From positions 1 to 25,696 of the forward strand of contig CAKRKL010000015.1 of the NCBI GenBank assembly GCA_934358405.1: 25,696 nucleotides of DNA, in the 5' to 3' direction. The notes under the pieces were generated by a model that worked only from the letters and a program-made list of their open reading frames with translations, searched no databases and was not told the DNA's origin. This document shows, one piece after another, positions 16,384-24,810 of this stretch. How positions within the stretch are numbered: position 1 is the stretch's first letter; the number at the start of each line of letters is the position of its first letter. The stretch comes from an uncultured Blautia sp. Its GTDB lineage: Bacteria > Bacillota > Clostridia > Lachnospirales > Lachnospiraceae. The translations under genes and the position numbers were made by a program.

Positions 16384-16412
16384 ATTTTACGTCAGAAAAG
16401 GGGACATGACAA
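16384..16412 (-). promoter_or_regulatory. Promoter of the His-rich G3E gene, overlapping a terminator
   Basis: -35 TTGTCA at 16407-16412, a 17-bp spacer, and -10 TAAAAT at 16384-16389. The -35 lies within the 3' arm of the upstream terminator hairpin and inside the palindrome TGACAATGTCA (16407-16417), a possible operator. Confidence 0.5.
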
Positions 16413-16424
16413 TGTCACATCCCC
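16395..16424 (-). terminator. Terminator after the 77-aa gene
   Basis: Eleven-bp stem (GGGGATGTGAC / GTCATGTCCCC, two G-U pairs, 3-nt loop ATT) at 16400-16424, followed by TTTTCTG on the minus strand. It separates the 77-aa gene from the G3E gene. Confidence 0.7.
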
Positions 16425-16460
16425 CTGATATTTTATCCTAAGATCACAGCTTTATACAAA

Positions 16461-16694
16461 TCAGCCGTTAATCATGAAATGCATAAGCTTATCAATGTCT
16501 TCCTTCTCATATGCAACAATCTCAAGCTCCGGAATCTCACCATTGGAGAAAATAGTTGCAAGAGATACATACTGTGATAATTTAGATTTCAGGTTCAGTC
16601 TGTCTCCTTCACCAGTTACCAGCTCTACTTTGCCGCTGCAGCTGTCTATAACACTAAAAAATTTGTCAATGTCTTTAATATTAGATATCTTCAT
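16461..16694 (-). CDS. Small conserved-looking cytosolic protein, 77 aa
   Basis: I do not recognise the family with confidence. The product begins MKISNIKDIDKFFSVIDSCS, continues GKVELVTGEGDRLNLKSKL and ends EKEDIDKLMHFMING. It has no TM or signal; the alternating helix and strand pattern with a central Ser/Gly turn looks like a compact alpha/beta fold. An AAAGGAG site lies 9 nt before the ATG and a near-consensus promoter upstream, and a terminator follows, so it is a monocistronic gene and probably well expressed. Its neighbour is the His-rich metallochaperone; no functional link is shown. Confidence 0.75.
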   Translation of the reverse strand: MKISNIKDIDKFFSVIDSCSGKVELVTGEGDRLNLKSKLSQYVSLATIFSNGEIPELEIVAYEKEDIDKLMHFMING

Positions 16695-16749
16695 GTCAAT
16701 AATCTCCTTTCAACATGTAAAACTATTTTCATTTCTTATCTTCGCGCTC

Positions 16750-16778
16750 ATTATAGCGCAACTTTTTCCAAATTTCAA
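16750..16778 (-). promoter_or_regulatory. Strong promoter of the 77-aa gene
   Basis: -35 TTGAAA at 16773-16778, a 17-bp spacer, and consensus -10 TATAAT at 16750-16755; one of the two best promoters in the window. Confidence 0.8.
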
Positions 16779-16884
16779 CAGCTTTCTGGACTTATTGGAA
16801 AAATCCCCAACAATCACAAACAATGCTTGATTTTACCAGATTCTTTAGGCATTTTTCATACTAAAGGTTCTGTCCATAGATTAT

Positions 16885-18768
16885 TTAATACTGGAAAATT
16901 GCAACCCCGTAAGCCGGAAGCGGATATGCAAAGGAAAATGGACGGTTGTCACATTCCTGTTTCTCTGCTTTGAATACCTTCTTTGAAGTCATACCATTCT
17001 CATCAAGGAGCTGGGTATACTGTTTCTTCTTCGGAACGCCCACTCGATAGTCCGGACGATCTACAGGAGTAAAGTTGCAGACCACCAGAAGATTATTCCT
17101 TTTTGTAGGTGATTTTCTTACAAAGCTGTAAATACTTCTGTCTCCATCATCTGCATTGATCCACTCAAACCCGGAAGGATCTTCATCCATTCCATAAAGG
17201 GCAGGATACTTGCGGTACATTTTCAGCAGGTCTCTTACGAAATCCTTCAGATCACGGTGCTTCTCTTCTCCTAAAAGGAACCAGTCAAGCTCTCTCTCCT
17301 CGCTCCATTCCCGAAGCTGTCCAAATTCCTGTCCCATAAACAGAAGCTTCTTACCAGGATGGCAGAACATAAATGTATAAGCTGCCTTCAGATTCTTAAA
17401 CTTATCATCCAGCTCTCCCGGCATTTTCTCCAGCATAGATTTCTTCAGATGCACAACCTCATCGTGAGAAATTACCAGAACATATTTCTCACTATATGCA
17501 TAAGTCATGGAGAAGGTCATCTTATTGTGGTTAAACTTCCGGAAATAAGGATCCAGCTTCATATATTCCAGGAAGTCGTTCATCCAGCCCATATTCCATT
17601 TCAGGGAAAATCCAAGACCGTCATCCTCTGCCTTACCTGTAACTTTCGGCCATGCAGTGGACTCTTCGGCAATCATTACCGTTCCGTGATTTCTTCCAAG
17701 TACTACTGTATTCAGGTGTTTAAAAAATTCAATTGCTTCCAGATTCTGATTGCCGCCATATTTATTCGCAACCCATTGGCCATCATTCTTGCCATAGTCC
17801 AGATACAGCATAGATGCCACTGCATCAACACGCAAGCCATCCACATGGCACTCTTCGATCCAGAACAGAGCATTCGCGATCAGGAAATTCTTAACCTCCG
17901 GTCTTCCATAGTTGTAAATCTTGGTTCCCCAGTCCGGATGTTCTCCCTGTCTCGGATCTGCGTGTTCATACACAGCTGTCCCGTCAAAATTAGCAAGGCC
18001 ATGTGCATCCTTAGGAAAATGCGCAGGTACCCAGTCCAGAATAACACCGATTTTCTGTCTGTGAAGATAATCTACCAGATATTTAAAATCCTGGGGAGTT
18101 CCGTAACGGGAAGTGGGGGCATAGTATCCGGTTACCTGATATCCCCAGGAGCCATCAAAGGGATGCTCTGCAATTCCCATCAGTTCCACATGGGTGTAAC
18201 CCATATCCTTCACATACTCTGCCAGCTTCACTGCCAGCTCTCTGTAGTTATAAAAGCCTTTCTCATCCTCTTCTGTTGCCGGATGCTTTCTCCAGGAACC
18301 AGGATGCACTTCGTAAATGGACATCGCGTCCTTCGTCTCATCAAATTTCTGCCGGTTCTTCATCCAGGTTCCGTCTTTCCATTTAAAGTCATGGATATCT
18401 GTGATTCTGGATGCAGTTCCCGGTCTTAACTCAGACTCGTTGGCATAAGGGTCAGCTTTATAAATATGCTCCCCATTCATTCCAATAATAAAGAACTTAT
18501 ACAGCTGGCCAATCTTCGCTCCCGGCACAAAGGTCTCAAATACACCAATCGGACCTGCCTTCGTCATAGGATTCGCCTGCTCATCCCATTCATTAAATTC
18601 TCCGATCACAGAAATTCCCTGAGCATTCGGTGCCCACACTGCAAAATAGACACCTTCCTGATCGCCCTCCTTTACAGGATGCGCTCCCAGCTTTCTGTAA
18701 ATGTCATAATGAGTCCCCTGTCCAAACAAATATTGATCAAGTTCTGTAAACTGTAATTTCTCTCCCAT
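16885..18768 (-). CDS. glgB: 1,4-alpha-glucan branching enzyme
   Basis: 627-aa GH13 enzyme that makes alpha-1,6 branches in glycogen. N-terminal CBM48 (about 20-120, with YFAVWAPNAQGISVIGEF), then the TIM-barrel: ELMGIAEHPFDGSWGYQVTG, GVILDWVPAHFPKD, nucleophile D315 in HVDGLRVDAVASMLY, acid/base E in MIAEESTAWP (368-369) and D436 in VISHDEVVH. The C-terminal beta domain completes it. Length normal for bacteria. AGGGAGG precedes the ATG by 9 nt. No other glycogen gene (glgA, C, D, P) is adjacent, so it is a stand-alone branching enzyme here with its own promoter. Confidence 0.97.
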   Translation of the reverse strand: MGEKLQFTELDQYLFGQGTHYDIYRKLGAHPVKEGDQEGVYFAVWAPNAQGISVIGEFNEWDEQANPMTKAGPIGVFETFVPGAKIGQLYKFFIIGMNGEHIYKADPYANESELRPGTASRITDIHDFKWKDGTWMKNRQKFDETKDAMSIYEVHPGSWRKHPATEEDEKGFYNYRELAVKLAEYVKDMGYTHVELMGIAEHPFDGSWGYQVTGYYAPTSRYGTPQDFKYLVDYLHRQKIGVILDWVPAHFPKDAHGLANFDGTAVYEHADPRQGEHPDWGTKIYNYGRPEVKNFLIANALFWIEECHVDGLRVDAVASMLYLDYGKNDGQWVANKYGGNQNLEAIEFFKHLNTVVLGRNHGTVMIAEESTAWPKVTGKAEDDGLGFSLKWNMGWMNDFLEYMKLDPYFRKFNHNKMTFSMTYAYSEKYVLVISHDEVVHLKKSMLEKMPGELDDKFKNLKAAYTFMFCHPGKKLLFMGQEFGQLREWSEERELDWFLLGEEKHRDLKDFVRDLLKMYRKYPALYGMDEDPSGFEWINADDGDRSIYSFVRKSPTKRNNLLVVCNFTPVDRPDYRVGVPKKKQYTQLLDENGMTSKKVFKAEKQECDNRPFSFAYPLPAYGVAIFQY

Positions 18769-18799
18769 CAGAAAGTTACCTCCCTAAACTTTCAATTAT

Positions 18800-18827
18800 G
18801 GATATACCTGCATAAGCAGTCATATCC
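18800..18827 (-). other. Hairpin in the glgB leader
   Basis: GGATAT/ATATCC outer stem and CTGC/GCAG inner stem separated by a small internal loop, apical loop TTAT. It sits in the transcript between the promoter and the ribosome binding site, and a second small hairpin (CGTAA/TTACG) precedes it. Confidence 0.4.
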
Positions 18828-18849
18828 TTTTCGTAAAACTCTTACGCAC

Positions 18850-18858
18850 ATTATAACA
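18850..18858 (-). promoter_or_regulatory. glgB extended -10 promoter
   Basis: Consensus TATAAT (18850-18855) preceded by TGT, an extended -10. There is no good -35 at 17 bp (TAGCAT), as tolerated by extended -10 promoters. Confidence 0.55.
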
Positions 18859-18933
18859 TACTCTATTCCTCCATGCTACAATTAAATTGGCTATTATTCC
18901 CAAAAACAGCAGTTTCAAATCCCTCTTTCCTGT

Positions 18934-18980
18934 AAAAAATACGCCCATACTTATGAAATTTTCGCATAAGTACAAGCGCA
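18934..18980 (-). terminator. Strong terminator after the NodB deacetylase gene
   Basis: Sixteen-bp stem with G-U pairs (18940-18955 with 18965-18980), 9-nt loop, and six T on the minus strand (complement of 18934-18939). It begins about 15 bp after the stop codon. Confidence 0.85.
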
Positions 18981-18993
18981 TTTTTATAATCTC

Positions 18994-20250
18994 TTATTCT
19001 TCAGAATCACTTCCGTCATCTGAGCCATCACTTCCATCTTCAGAGCCATCTCCGGAATCCTCTGTATTTCCACCGTCAGCAGAGTCATCACTTTCTGTGC
19101 TGTCGGAGGTATCGGCATCAGAGGTACTGTTTCCTGCATAGCCAGGCACCTGACCCTGATCCAGAATATCCTGCCAGAAGTTATTGTAGGATGCCACCTG
19201 AAGAGTAACGTTCTTCGCCTCTGCCATCTCACTGACAGTTACCAGCTTAAAGCCCATATTGATCAGCTCCGGAATAATTCTTTCTGCAGCTTTTACAGAA
19301 GGCTCATGAATGTCATGCATTAAAATAATCGTACCGTCCTTGAGCACACTGGCATTATCCTCCATAATAGACTTGTAATCAAGGTCCACATCCTTATAGC
19401 TCCAGTCCAATGAATCGAGTGACCACATAAAGAATGGTTTGCCTACTGCATTCATAATCTCCTCGTTAGCATTTCCGTAAGGAGCTCTTACTACTGTGGA
19501 AGCCTGTCCGCAGGCATCGATCAAAGCCTGATCTGCATCATTAAACTGTTTCACCACACTGTCAATGTCAAGCTCAAACATATTCTTATGATCCCAGGAA
19601 TGATTGCCAATCTCACAGCCAAGCTTCAGCATCCGCTTCACGTCATCCGGATAAAGCTCAACATTCTGTCCAAGCATGAAGAAGGTTGCATGTGCATTAT
19701 TCTCTTCCAGACAATCCAGAAGCTCTGATGTATACTCACCAGGACCATCATCAAACGTAAGTGCGATCATCGGACGTTTCTTCTCAGCATTGTACGAACC
19801 ATCATCATTAAAATAATAGTCCTGAGTTCCCTTCGTTACCCATCCGGTCTGCATATAACCATTGTCATCAAAGGAATATTTCACATCGTCAATGTCCGCA
19901 AACCCGCCTGTATAATATGTACCATCTGCATTCTGATACCATCGTCCGTTGGCATCCTCATGCCATCCCGGTGTAAGAGCAGAAACCTTAGTCAGATCGC
20001 TCTGCCCTTTTAGCGGCTGTCTCTGTGCTGCCGTAGGATCTACAGTCTGTTCTGCGTCAGCCTGTACCTGTTGAGACTCCCCTGTACTCTTTCCTCCGAT
20101 ACGGCTTACAATTGGAAAAATCACCCCTCGTATTACAAAGATAACTGCAAGCACCATGGCTACTACATAAGTAACCAGCTTAATAATCTTCCTCCGTCTT
20201 ATCTGGCGCTGTTTTTTACGCATTCTCTCGCGTATAACACTTCTATCCAT
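18994..20250 (-). CDS. Membrane-anchored polysaccharide deacetylase with cell-wall-binding-like repeats
   Basis: 418-aa protein. Basic N-terminus, one TM (about 24-47), then tandem choline-binding-like repeats (about 94-152: GWHEDANGRWYQNADGTYYT, GYMQTGWVTKGTQDYYF) and a NodB domain (about 158-350). NodB motifs are complete: TFDDGP (165-170, metal Asp and catalytic base), HSWDH (217-221, metal His pair), RAPYG (255-259), D282 in LDSLDW, and LMHDIH (310-315). It should deacetylate N-acetylglucosamine-type units in the wall or a surface glycan. The last 45 residues are S/D/G/E-rich. Downstream of nagA by 87 bp, followed by a strong terminator. Confidence 0.93.
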   Translation of the reverse strand: MDRSVIRERMRKKQRQIRRRKIIKLVTYVVAMVLAVIFVIRGVIFPIVSRIGGKSTGESQQVQADAEQTVDPTAAQRQPLKGQSDLTKVSALTPGWHEDANGRWYQNADGTYYTGGFADIDDVKYSFDDNGYMQTGWVTKGTQDYYFNDDGSYNAEKKRPMIALTFDDGPGEYTSELLDCLEENNAHATFFMLGQNVELYPDDVKRMLKLGCEIGNHSWDHKNMFELDIDSVVKQFNDADQALIDACGQASTVVRAPYGNANEEIMNAVGKPFFMWSLDSLDWSYKDVDLDYKSIMEDNASVLKDGTIILMHDIHEPSVKAAERIIPELINMGFKLVTVSEMAEAKNVTLQVASYNNFWQDILDQGQVPGYAGNSTSDADTSDSTESDDSADGGNTEDSGDGSEDGSDGSDDGSDSEE

Positions 20251-20305
20251 CTTATACTTCCCTCTTTATCTGTTGTTACAAAAATTCACAACTATCCCTT
20301 GTCTC

Positions 20306-20328
20306 ACAGCTGCCTTCAAAACAGCTGT
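20306..20328 (-). other. Hairpin between nagA and the deacetylase gene
   Basis: Seven-bp inverted repeat ACAGCTG/CAGCTGT with a loop of about 9 nt directly after the nagA stop. No T-run follows; it may be a processing or mRNA-stability element. Confidence 0.35.
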
Positions 20329-20337
20329 AAAAACATC

Positions 20338-21441
20338 TTATAATACTTCTTTCAGCTCCAGTTCATCTGTTACCAGCAGAATATCAGCTTCTTTTCCCAC
20401 AGAAAGAGAACCTACCTCATGGTAAATGCCAATGCTTCTGGCCGGATTTCTTGTAGCCGCAAAAATTGCTTCTTCCATCGGCACGCCGAAGGAAACAGCT
20501 TTGCGCATGCAGTCATACAAATTTGTAGCAGAACCTGCAATAGTGCCATCCTTTAAGGTAGCCTTACAGTCCTTCATGGTTACTTCCTGTCCGCCCAGCT
20601 GATAGGTTCCATTCTCCATGCCGGTTGCCATCATGGAATCACTGATCAGCACCACTCTCTTTGGTCCGAACATCTTGAAGGTCGCACGGATTACAGATGG
20701 ATGGATATGGATTCCGTCACAGATCATCTCTACCATGCACTGCTCATCGTCAGAGGCTGCACCGATCAGTCCCGGCTCTCTGTGCGCCAGAGGCTGCATG
20801 GCATTGTAAAGATGTGTCACATGATGTGCTCCTCTTCTCATCGCTTCAGAAGCTGTAGCATAGTCTGCTCCCGTATGTCCAAGTGAAATGCAGACTTCAT
20901 TATGTACCTGATCAATAAATTCCATAGCCCCTTCTACATTAGGCGCTAAGGTTACAAGCTTCACCATATTTCCGGAATAAGCATTCAGTTCCCTGAAAAA
21001 TCCTGCATCCGGCTTACGGATATAGCCCTCTACATGAGCACCTTTTTTCTTGGGATCCAGAAATGGTCCTTCCATATTGATTCCTCTGACTGCTGCTCCT
21101 TCCGGAAAGTCTCCAACTGTCTTTATCGTAGAAAAAATTTCCTTCAATTCATCTGCCGGAAGCGTCATAGAGGTAGGACAATAAGATGTCACTCCATGGC
21201 TCTTCTCGTATTTCAGAATGATCTTAAGGCCTTCCGGATCTGCATCGGAAAAATCATGTCCAAATGCTCCGTGACTGTGTATGTCTACAAGCCCCGGAAT
21301 CACCTTAAGCCCACTGGCATCTACTACAGTCTTATCTGTAACCTCAGACTCATCTGCTACGATCTTATGATTCTCTATATATAAATCCTGTACCCGAAAG
21401 CTTCCATCTTCCTGAAATACTTCTCCATTTTTAATAATCAT
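20338..21441 (-). CDS. nagA: N-acetylglucosamine-6-phosphate deacetylase
   Basis: 367-aa amidohydrolase converting GlcNAc-6-P to GlcN-6-P and acetate in amino-sugar salvage. Motifs: LVDIHSHGAFG (H55, H57), NMEGPFLDPKKKGAH (metal Glu 124), SLGHTGADY, HVTHLYNAMQPL, and catalytic Asp in VLISDSMMATG. Length typical. Its ATG lies 2 bp after the stop of the trigger-factor-like gene with GGAGGGGG in the end of that gene, so the two are coupled. nagB is not in the window. Confidence 0.95.
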   Translation of the reverse strand: MIIKNGEVFQEDGSFRVQDLYIENHKIVADESEVTDKTVVDASGLKVIPGLVDIHSHGAFGHDFSDADPEGLKIILKYEKSHGVTSYCPTSMTLPADELKEIFSTIKTVGDFPEGAAVRGINMEGPFLDPKKKGAHVEGYIRKPDAGFFRELNAYSGNMVKLVTLAPNVEGAMEFIDQVHNEVCISLGHTGADYATASEAMRRGAHHVTHLYNAMQPLAHREPGLIGAASDDEQCMVEMICDGIHIHPSVIRATFKMFGPKRVVLISDSMMATGMENGTYQLGGQEVTMKDCKATLKDGTIAGSATNLYDCMRKAVSFGVPMEEAIFAATRNPARSIGIYHEVGSLSVGKEADILLVTDELELKEVL

Positions 21442-21443
21442 GA

Positions 21444-22682
21444 TTATTCAGCCCCCTCCTGGGATGATTCCTCTGTATTGTTATCCTGCTTGGCAGATTC
21501 TTCAGCTGCCTGATCAGCATCTGCAGCGTCGGATGCTTCCTCGTCCTCCTCTGCAGTCTGATCATATTTTGCATTGGCAATAATAAAATCCTCTACTCTC
21601 ATCAGACCAATGCTTTCGTCTACTGCTGCCTGACCATAAGTATCAATCAAAGTAGCAAGATCACCGGATGCATACTGTTCGACCAGCTGATTCTGAATTG
21701 CAAGGCTCTCCTTGTCCTCCAAAGTCATGCCCTCTGCATCCATGATTCCCTGTATGATCAGATCCTGTTTTACTTTTGCCTGTGCATACTGTTGGCACTG
21801 TGCCTCAAAGTCATCCATAGATATACCCTGTGACTCCACAAAATCCTGAAGCTCCATATTTCCCTGCTTAGCATATGCCTCTGCCTGCTTCTTAAAAGTC
21901 TTCACTGCATCCTCTACGTCTGTCTCAGGATACTCCATAACCTCAGAATTGGTATATACCGTATTCCATGCAGTGCTTTTAAGGCTGTTCTGTGCCTGCT
22001 CCTTGGCTTCCTCCTCAAGCTGAGTGCGCACAGATTCCCTGTACGCATCTGTAGTCTGATAGTCTGTGTTAGAAGCAACCCACTCATCGGTCAGCTCCGG
22101 CGGACGTTTAAAGCTCTGCACAGTAATCTGGAATACAGCCTCCTGGCCTGCCAGCTCTGTGTTTCGATAGCTCTCCGGGAAAGTAACTGTGACATCCTTT
22201 GTTTCACCTTTCTTCATTCCCACAATTCCCTCTTCAAATCCGGGAATCATAGTTCCGCTTCCAATCAAAAGATCATAATTATTGGCTGTTCCGCCTTCAA
22301 ATGCCTCTCCATTTCTGGTTCCTACGAAATTAATAGTAGCCGTATCGCCATTCTGGATTACAGCTGTTTCTTCATTTACTGTTTCGGACTTCTTCTGAAG
22401 ATTCTCAGTAATGCGGCTGTCTATATCTGCATCAGTAATCTCTTTCACAGTATTATTAAGAGTAATCCCTTTATACTCTGCAATCGTCACATATTTCTCA
22501 ACATTGTCAACAGAGACCAGACGGGTATTTCCCTCAGAATCCGTCTTATGTGCGGAAGCATCTGCTTCCTGCTCTGTAGCCTGTGTATCATTGTCCTTTG
22601 TCTCACCTTTATTAGTTCCACAGCCATTTATGGCAAGCGCCATGCACATTGCCAAGGCTGCCAGATATACTTTTCTTTTCAT
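21444..22682 (-). CDS. Exported trigger-factor-like FKBP peptidyl-prolyl isomerase lipoprotein
   Basis: 412-aa lipoprotein. Signal with AINGC, lipidated Cys at 21, then a linker, an FKBP isomerase domain (about 108-192: GDTATINFVGTRNGEAFEGG, YDLLIGSGTMIPGFEEGIVG, KDVTVTFPESY) and a trigger-factor-like C-terminal chaperone domain (about 195-370). The ribosome-docking domain of real trigger factor is missing, and the protein is extracytoplasmic, so it should fold secreted proteins. Acidic, Q-containing tail at 372-412. Ribosome binding site AGGGAG 6 nt from ATG. Upstream and coupled to nagA. In many Clostridia such proteins are annotated plainly as trigger factor. Confidence 0.87.
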   Translation of the reverse strand: MKRKVYLAALAMCMALAINGCGTNKGETKDNDTQATEQEADASAHKTDSEGNTRLVSVDNVEKYVTIAEYKGITLNNTVKEITDADIDSRITENLQKKSETVNEETAVIQNGDTATINFVGTRNGEAFEGGTANNYDLLIGSGTMIPGFEEGIVGMKKGETKDVTVTFPESYRNTELAGQEAVFQITVQSFKRPPELTDEWVASNTDYQTTDAYRESVRTQLEEEAKEQAQNSLKSTAWNTVYTNSEVMEYPETDVEDAVKTFKKQAEAYAKQGNMELQDFVESQGISMDDFEAQCQQYAQAKVKQDLIIQGIMDAEGMTLEDKESLAIQNQLVEQYASGDLATLIDTYGQAAVDESIGLMRVEDFIIANAKYDQTAEEDEEASDAADADQAAEESAKQDNNTEESSQEGAE

Positions 22683-22706
22683 ATTAAACTCCCTTCAGTT
22701 TGTCTT

Positions 22707-22734
22707 CTATTAAAACTAACATATTTTCTTTCAA
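22707..22734 (-). promoter_or_regulatory. Possible promoter of the FKBP lipoprotein-nagA pair
   Basis: -35 TTGAAA (22729-22734), a 16-bp spacer, and -10-like TAATAG (22707-22712). The -10 is weak. Confidence 0.35.
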
Positions 22735-22793
22735 AAAGAAAGTCTGCCGACACATTTCATTTATAACTTTTTTCTAAACAGAGCACCTTTGCT

Positions 22794-24497
22794 TCAGCCT
22801 CCATTCATTGGCGGAACCGGAGTCGGTCTTGCAGGATCAAATACCTTCCCTGCGTCAAACAGATCCGACAGCAAGTCCGGATTATAATACATTCTGTATC
22901 CATCTACATTTCTTCTTCCCATCCGGAAATATTCGTCTGTGATCTGCACAAAATATTTGTTTGAATCCACATTGCAGTAATAATTGTAGCCCTGTGATTT
23001 CAGATAATTGAATTTCTCATCTCCGGTGTAATCGCCTCCATGATTGATATCCGCGCCAAAGGCAAAGATAATAATATCTGTTCCCCCAATAAGCGGGTCA
23101 ACATTTTCTTTAAAATTAACGGTATCTGTCTCAAGGCGTTCCATAGAAACAGTAGACATATTCTTATGTCCCCATGTATGGCTTGCAAAGGTCCAGCCTT
23201 CTTTTTTCATAGCCTCTGCAACCTTCTTCGCGCCAGCTTGCTCTGTCTCCAGATTAAAATCCGGATGCGCATTCAGCCATGCCAGCTTATCATCATTCAG
23301 ATCCTCCGGCTTGGTCTGATAGCTGATATCTGTACGATACCCCAGAATGCCGTTATATCCGGTAAGTGCCACAATTCCTTTATGCCCATGATAAGAGAAA
23401 TCCGGATGTTCTTCCACAAAGCGGTCAATCAGTGGCACAACATCATAATCTCCGACTACTGTGCTTCCATCATCCTGTACATACTCATTACGCACCTTTC
23501 CATCCTCGTCTACCACAAGCTTGGTGGCAATTCCATCTCCATCCTGAGAATGGTAATAGCATACATCATCCTGAGATAGCACAAAAGGTGTCTTTCCCTC
23601 CGGCAGATAAATAGTCTTAGCTTTCATGTTGCCATTATCATCAATTTCAGCCAAATCATAAAGATTTACCATTACATACCCTTCCTCATACATAGTCTGG
23701 GTAATCTTATTAAATTCCTCCATAGTAGTCATGACCTGATTATAGCCATCCTGCTTGTAATCTCCGTCAAATGCCTTAGATGGATCAACAATAAGAGAAT
23801 GGTAAAAAATATGAGTTACCTGTTCCGGTGACCATGCTATGCAGTTTTTTTTCTTATTTTTATATTTCTTCGCTGCCTCTTGAAAATGTACGTTATAGTT
23901 ATAAGCATTGTCATTTTTCAAAAGCTTGATGGCACCATCATAGTCGTACTGCGCAGCTTTCTTCTTCGCTGCTGTCAGAACCTTTTTTTCATGGCGAACC
24001 TGTCTGTGAATAAAACCTGCACCTGCAGCTGCTGCCTGAGGCATAAAAGTGATCTCACTTTCTGTTTCCTCTTCCGGCTCTGGTTTCTTCGTATCTTTTA
24101 TGATTTCTGTCTCGTCTGTATTTTCTTTCTCGTCTGTATTTTCTTTCTCGTCTGTATTTTCTTTCTTGTCAGGAAGCAGAGCCTTAGCCCGTGTTACAAG
24201 CGTCTCCACACCATCCTTTAGCCCGATCTGATCTCCCCGGAAATATCCGACACCGCCAAGCAGTATCAGGACAGTAACAATAAGAGCCAGATTACGCTCC
24301 CGTATCTGCCTCTTCTTTCTTTGAAGATTACGCTGGTGTCTCTCACGACGCCGCTCTTCATAATACGCTTCTTCCTGTTGACTCTCCTTCTCCAGCTCCT
24401 GTAATTCTTTATCAAGCGTCCCTTCCATTTCGCTGTCGGAAGCCTGTTTCTCATCCAGAACAGGGGTCTCCTGCTGTTCTGTATCTGTTTTCTTCAT
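22794..24497 (-). CDS. Divergent membrane-anchored polysaccharide deacetylase-like protein
   Basis: 567-aa protein. Charged cytoplasmic N-terminus with coiled-coil-like EER/RER stretches (about 28-68), one TM (69-86), a linker with KENTDE repeated three times (112-129), then an extracellular region. A deacetylase-like fold is suggested by FVLSQDDVCYYH (305-316, replacing TFDDG) and SHTWGHKN (H440, H444, the metal His pair), with IIFAFGADINHGG where RxPxG normally occurs. Residues 225-300 are an insertion of unknown role. The catalytic Asp pair is partly kept, so metal binding is plausible and activity unsure. Ends in a short Pro-rich tail (PARPTPVPPMNGG). Start supported by AAGGAG 11 nt upstream. 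Confidence 0.8.
   Translation of the reverse strand: MKKTDTEQQETPVLDEKQASDSEMEGTLDKELQELEKESQQEEAYYEERRRERHQRNLQRKKRQIRERNLALIVTVLILLGGVGYFRGDQIGLKDGVETLVTRAKALLPDKKENTDEKENTDEKENTDETEIIKDTKKPEPEEETESEITFMPQAAAAGAGFIHRQVRHEKKVLTAAKKKAAQYDYDGAIKLLKNDNAYNYNVHFQEAAKKYKNKKKNCIAWSPEQVTHIFYHSLIVDPSKAFDGDYKQDGYNQVMTTMEEFNKITQTMYEEGYVMVNLYDLAEIDDNGNMKAKTIYLPEGKTPFVLSQDDVCYYHSQDGDGIATKLVVDEDGKVRNEYVQDDGSTVVGDYDVVPLIDRFVEEHPDFSYHGHKGIVALTGYNGILGYRTDISYQTKPEDLNDDKLAWLNAHPDFNLETEQAGAKKVAEAMKKEGWTFASHTWGHKNMSTVSMERLETDTVNFKENVDPLIGGTDIIIFAFGADINHGGDYTGDEKFNYLKSQGYNYYCNVDSNKYFVQITDEYFRMGRRNVDGYRMYYNPDLLSDLFDAGKVFDPARPTPVPPMNGG
24111..24164 (-). repeat. Three perfect 18-bp tandem repeats in the deacetylase linker
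   Basis: Three identical copies of an 18-bp unit (plus-strand unit CTCGTCTGTATTTTCTTT) encode the hexapeptide repeat in the extracellular linker just past the TM. Identity at all wobble positions points to recent expansion. Confidence 0.85.
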
Positions 24498-24810
24498 ATT
24501 GTGTATAGCTCCTTATTTGTCCTGTCAGCCCCGCCAAATCTATTATTGCAGACAGCCTCTGCTTATCGCTGCCACATCCATAGCAAACAGTTCTGACATT
24601 AACAGTCTAACCATATCAGATAAAACTATCCACTTTGTAACCGCCGTTTTTCATTATACATGATATTTTTATGAATTACCACCTGTTTTCCCACAATTCT
24701 ATCCTATTATATCTTTCCAGAGCATGTTTTTTTAATTGCGTTTTCGATAAAACAATGGTAAAATAGTTTTCATGTAATAATAAGAAACTTTTTATGGTAG
24801 GAGGATAAGT
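24498..24810. other. Divergent intergenic region
   Basis: A 313-bp gene-free region between two divergent genes. Plus-strand promoter elements for the right-hand gene lie at 24736-24764. A consensus TATAAT on the minus strand (24653-24658) with a poor -35 may serve the deacetylase-like gene, giving a leader of about 150 nt with only short hairpins. I see no RNA gene or small ORF that convinces me. Confidence 0.5.
24736..24764 (+). promoter_or_regulatory. Promoter of the plus-strand membrane protein gene
   Basis: -35 TTGCGT at 24736-24741, a 17-bp spacer, and -10 TAAAAT at 24759-24764. An AGGAGG site at 24799-24804 lies 6 nt before the ATG. Confidence 0.6.

Noticed and set aside
17359..18429. 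Long plus-strand open frame opposite glgB
   Set aside because: Antisense to invariant GH13 catalytic motifs; composition is Cys/His/Ile-rich noise and there is no start site signal.
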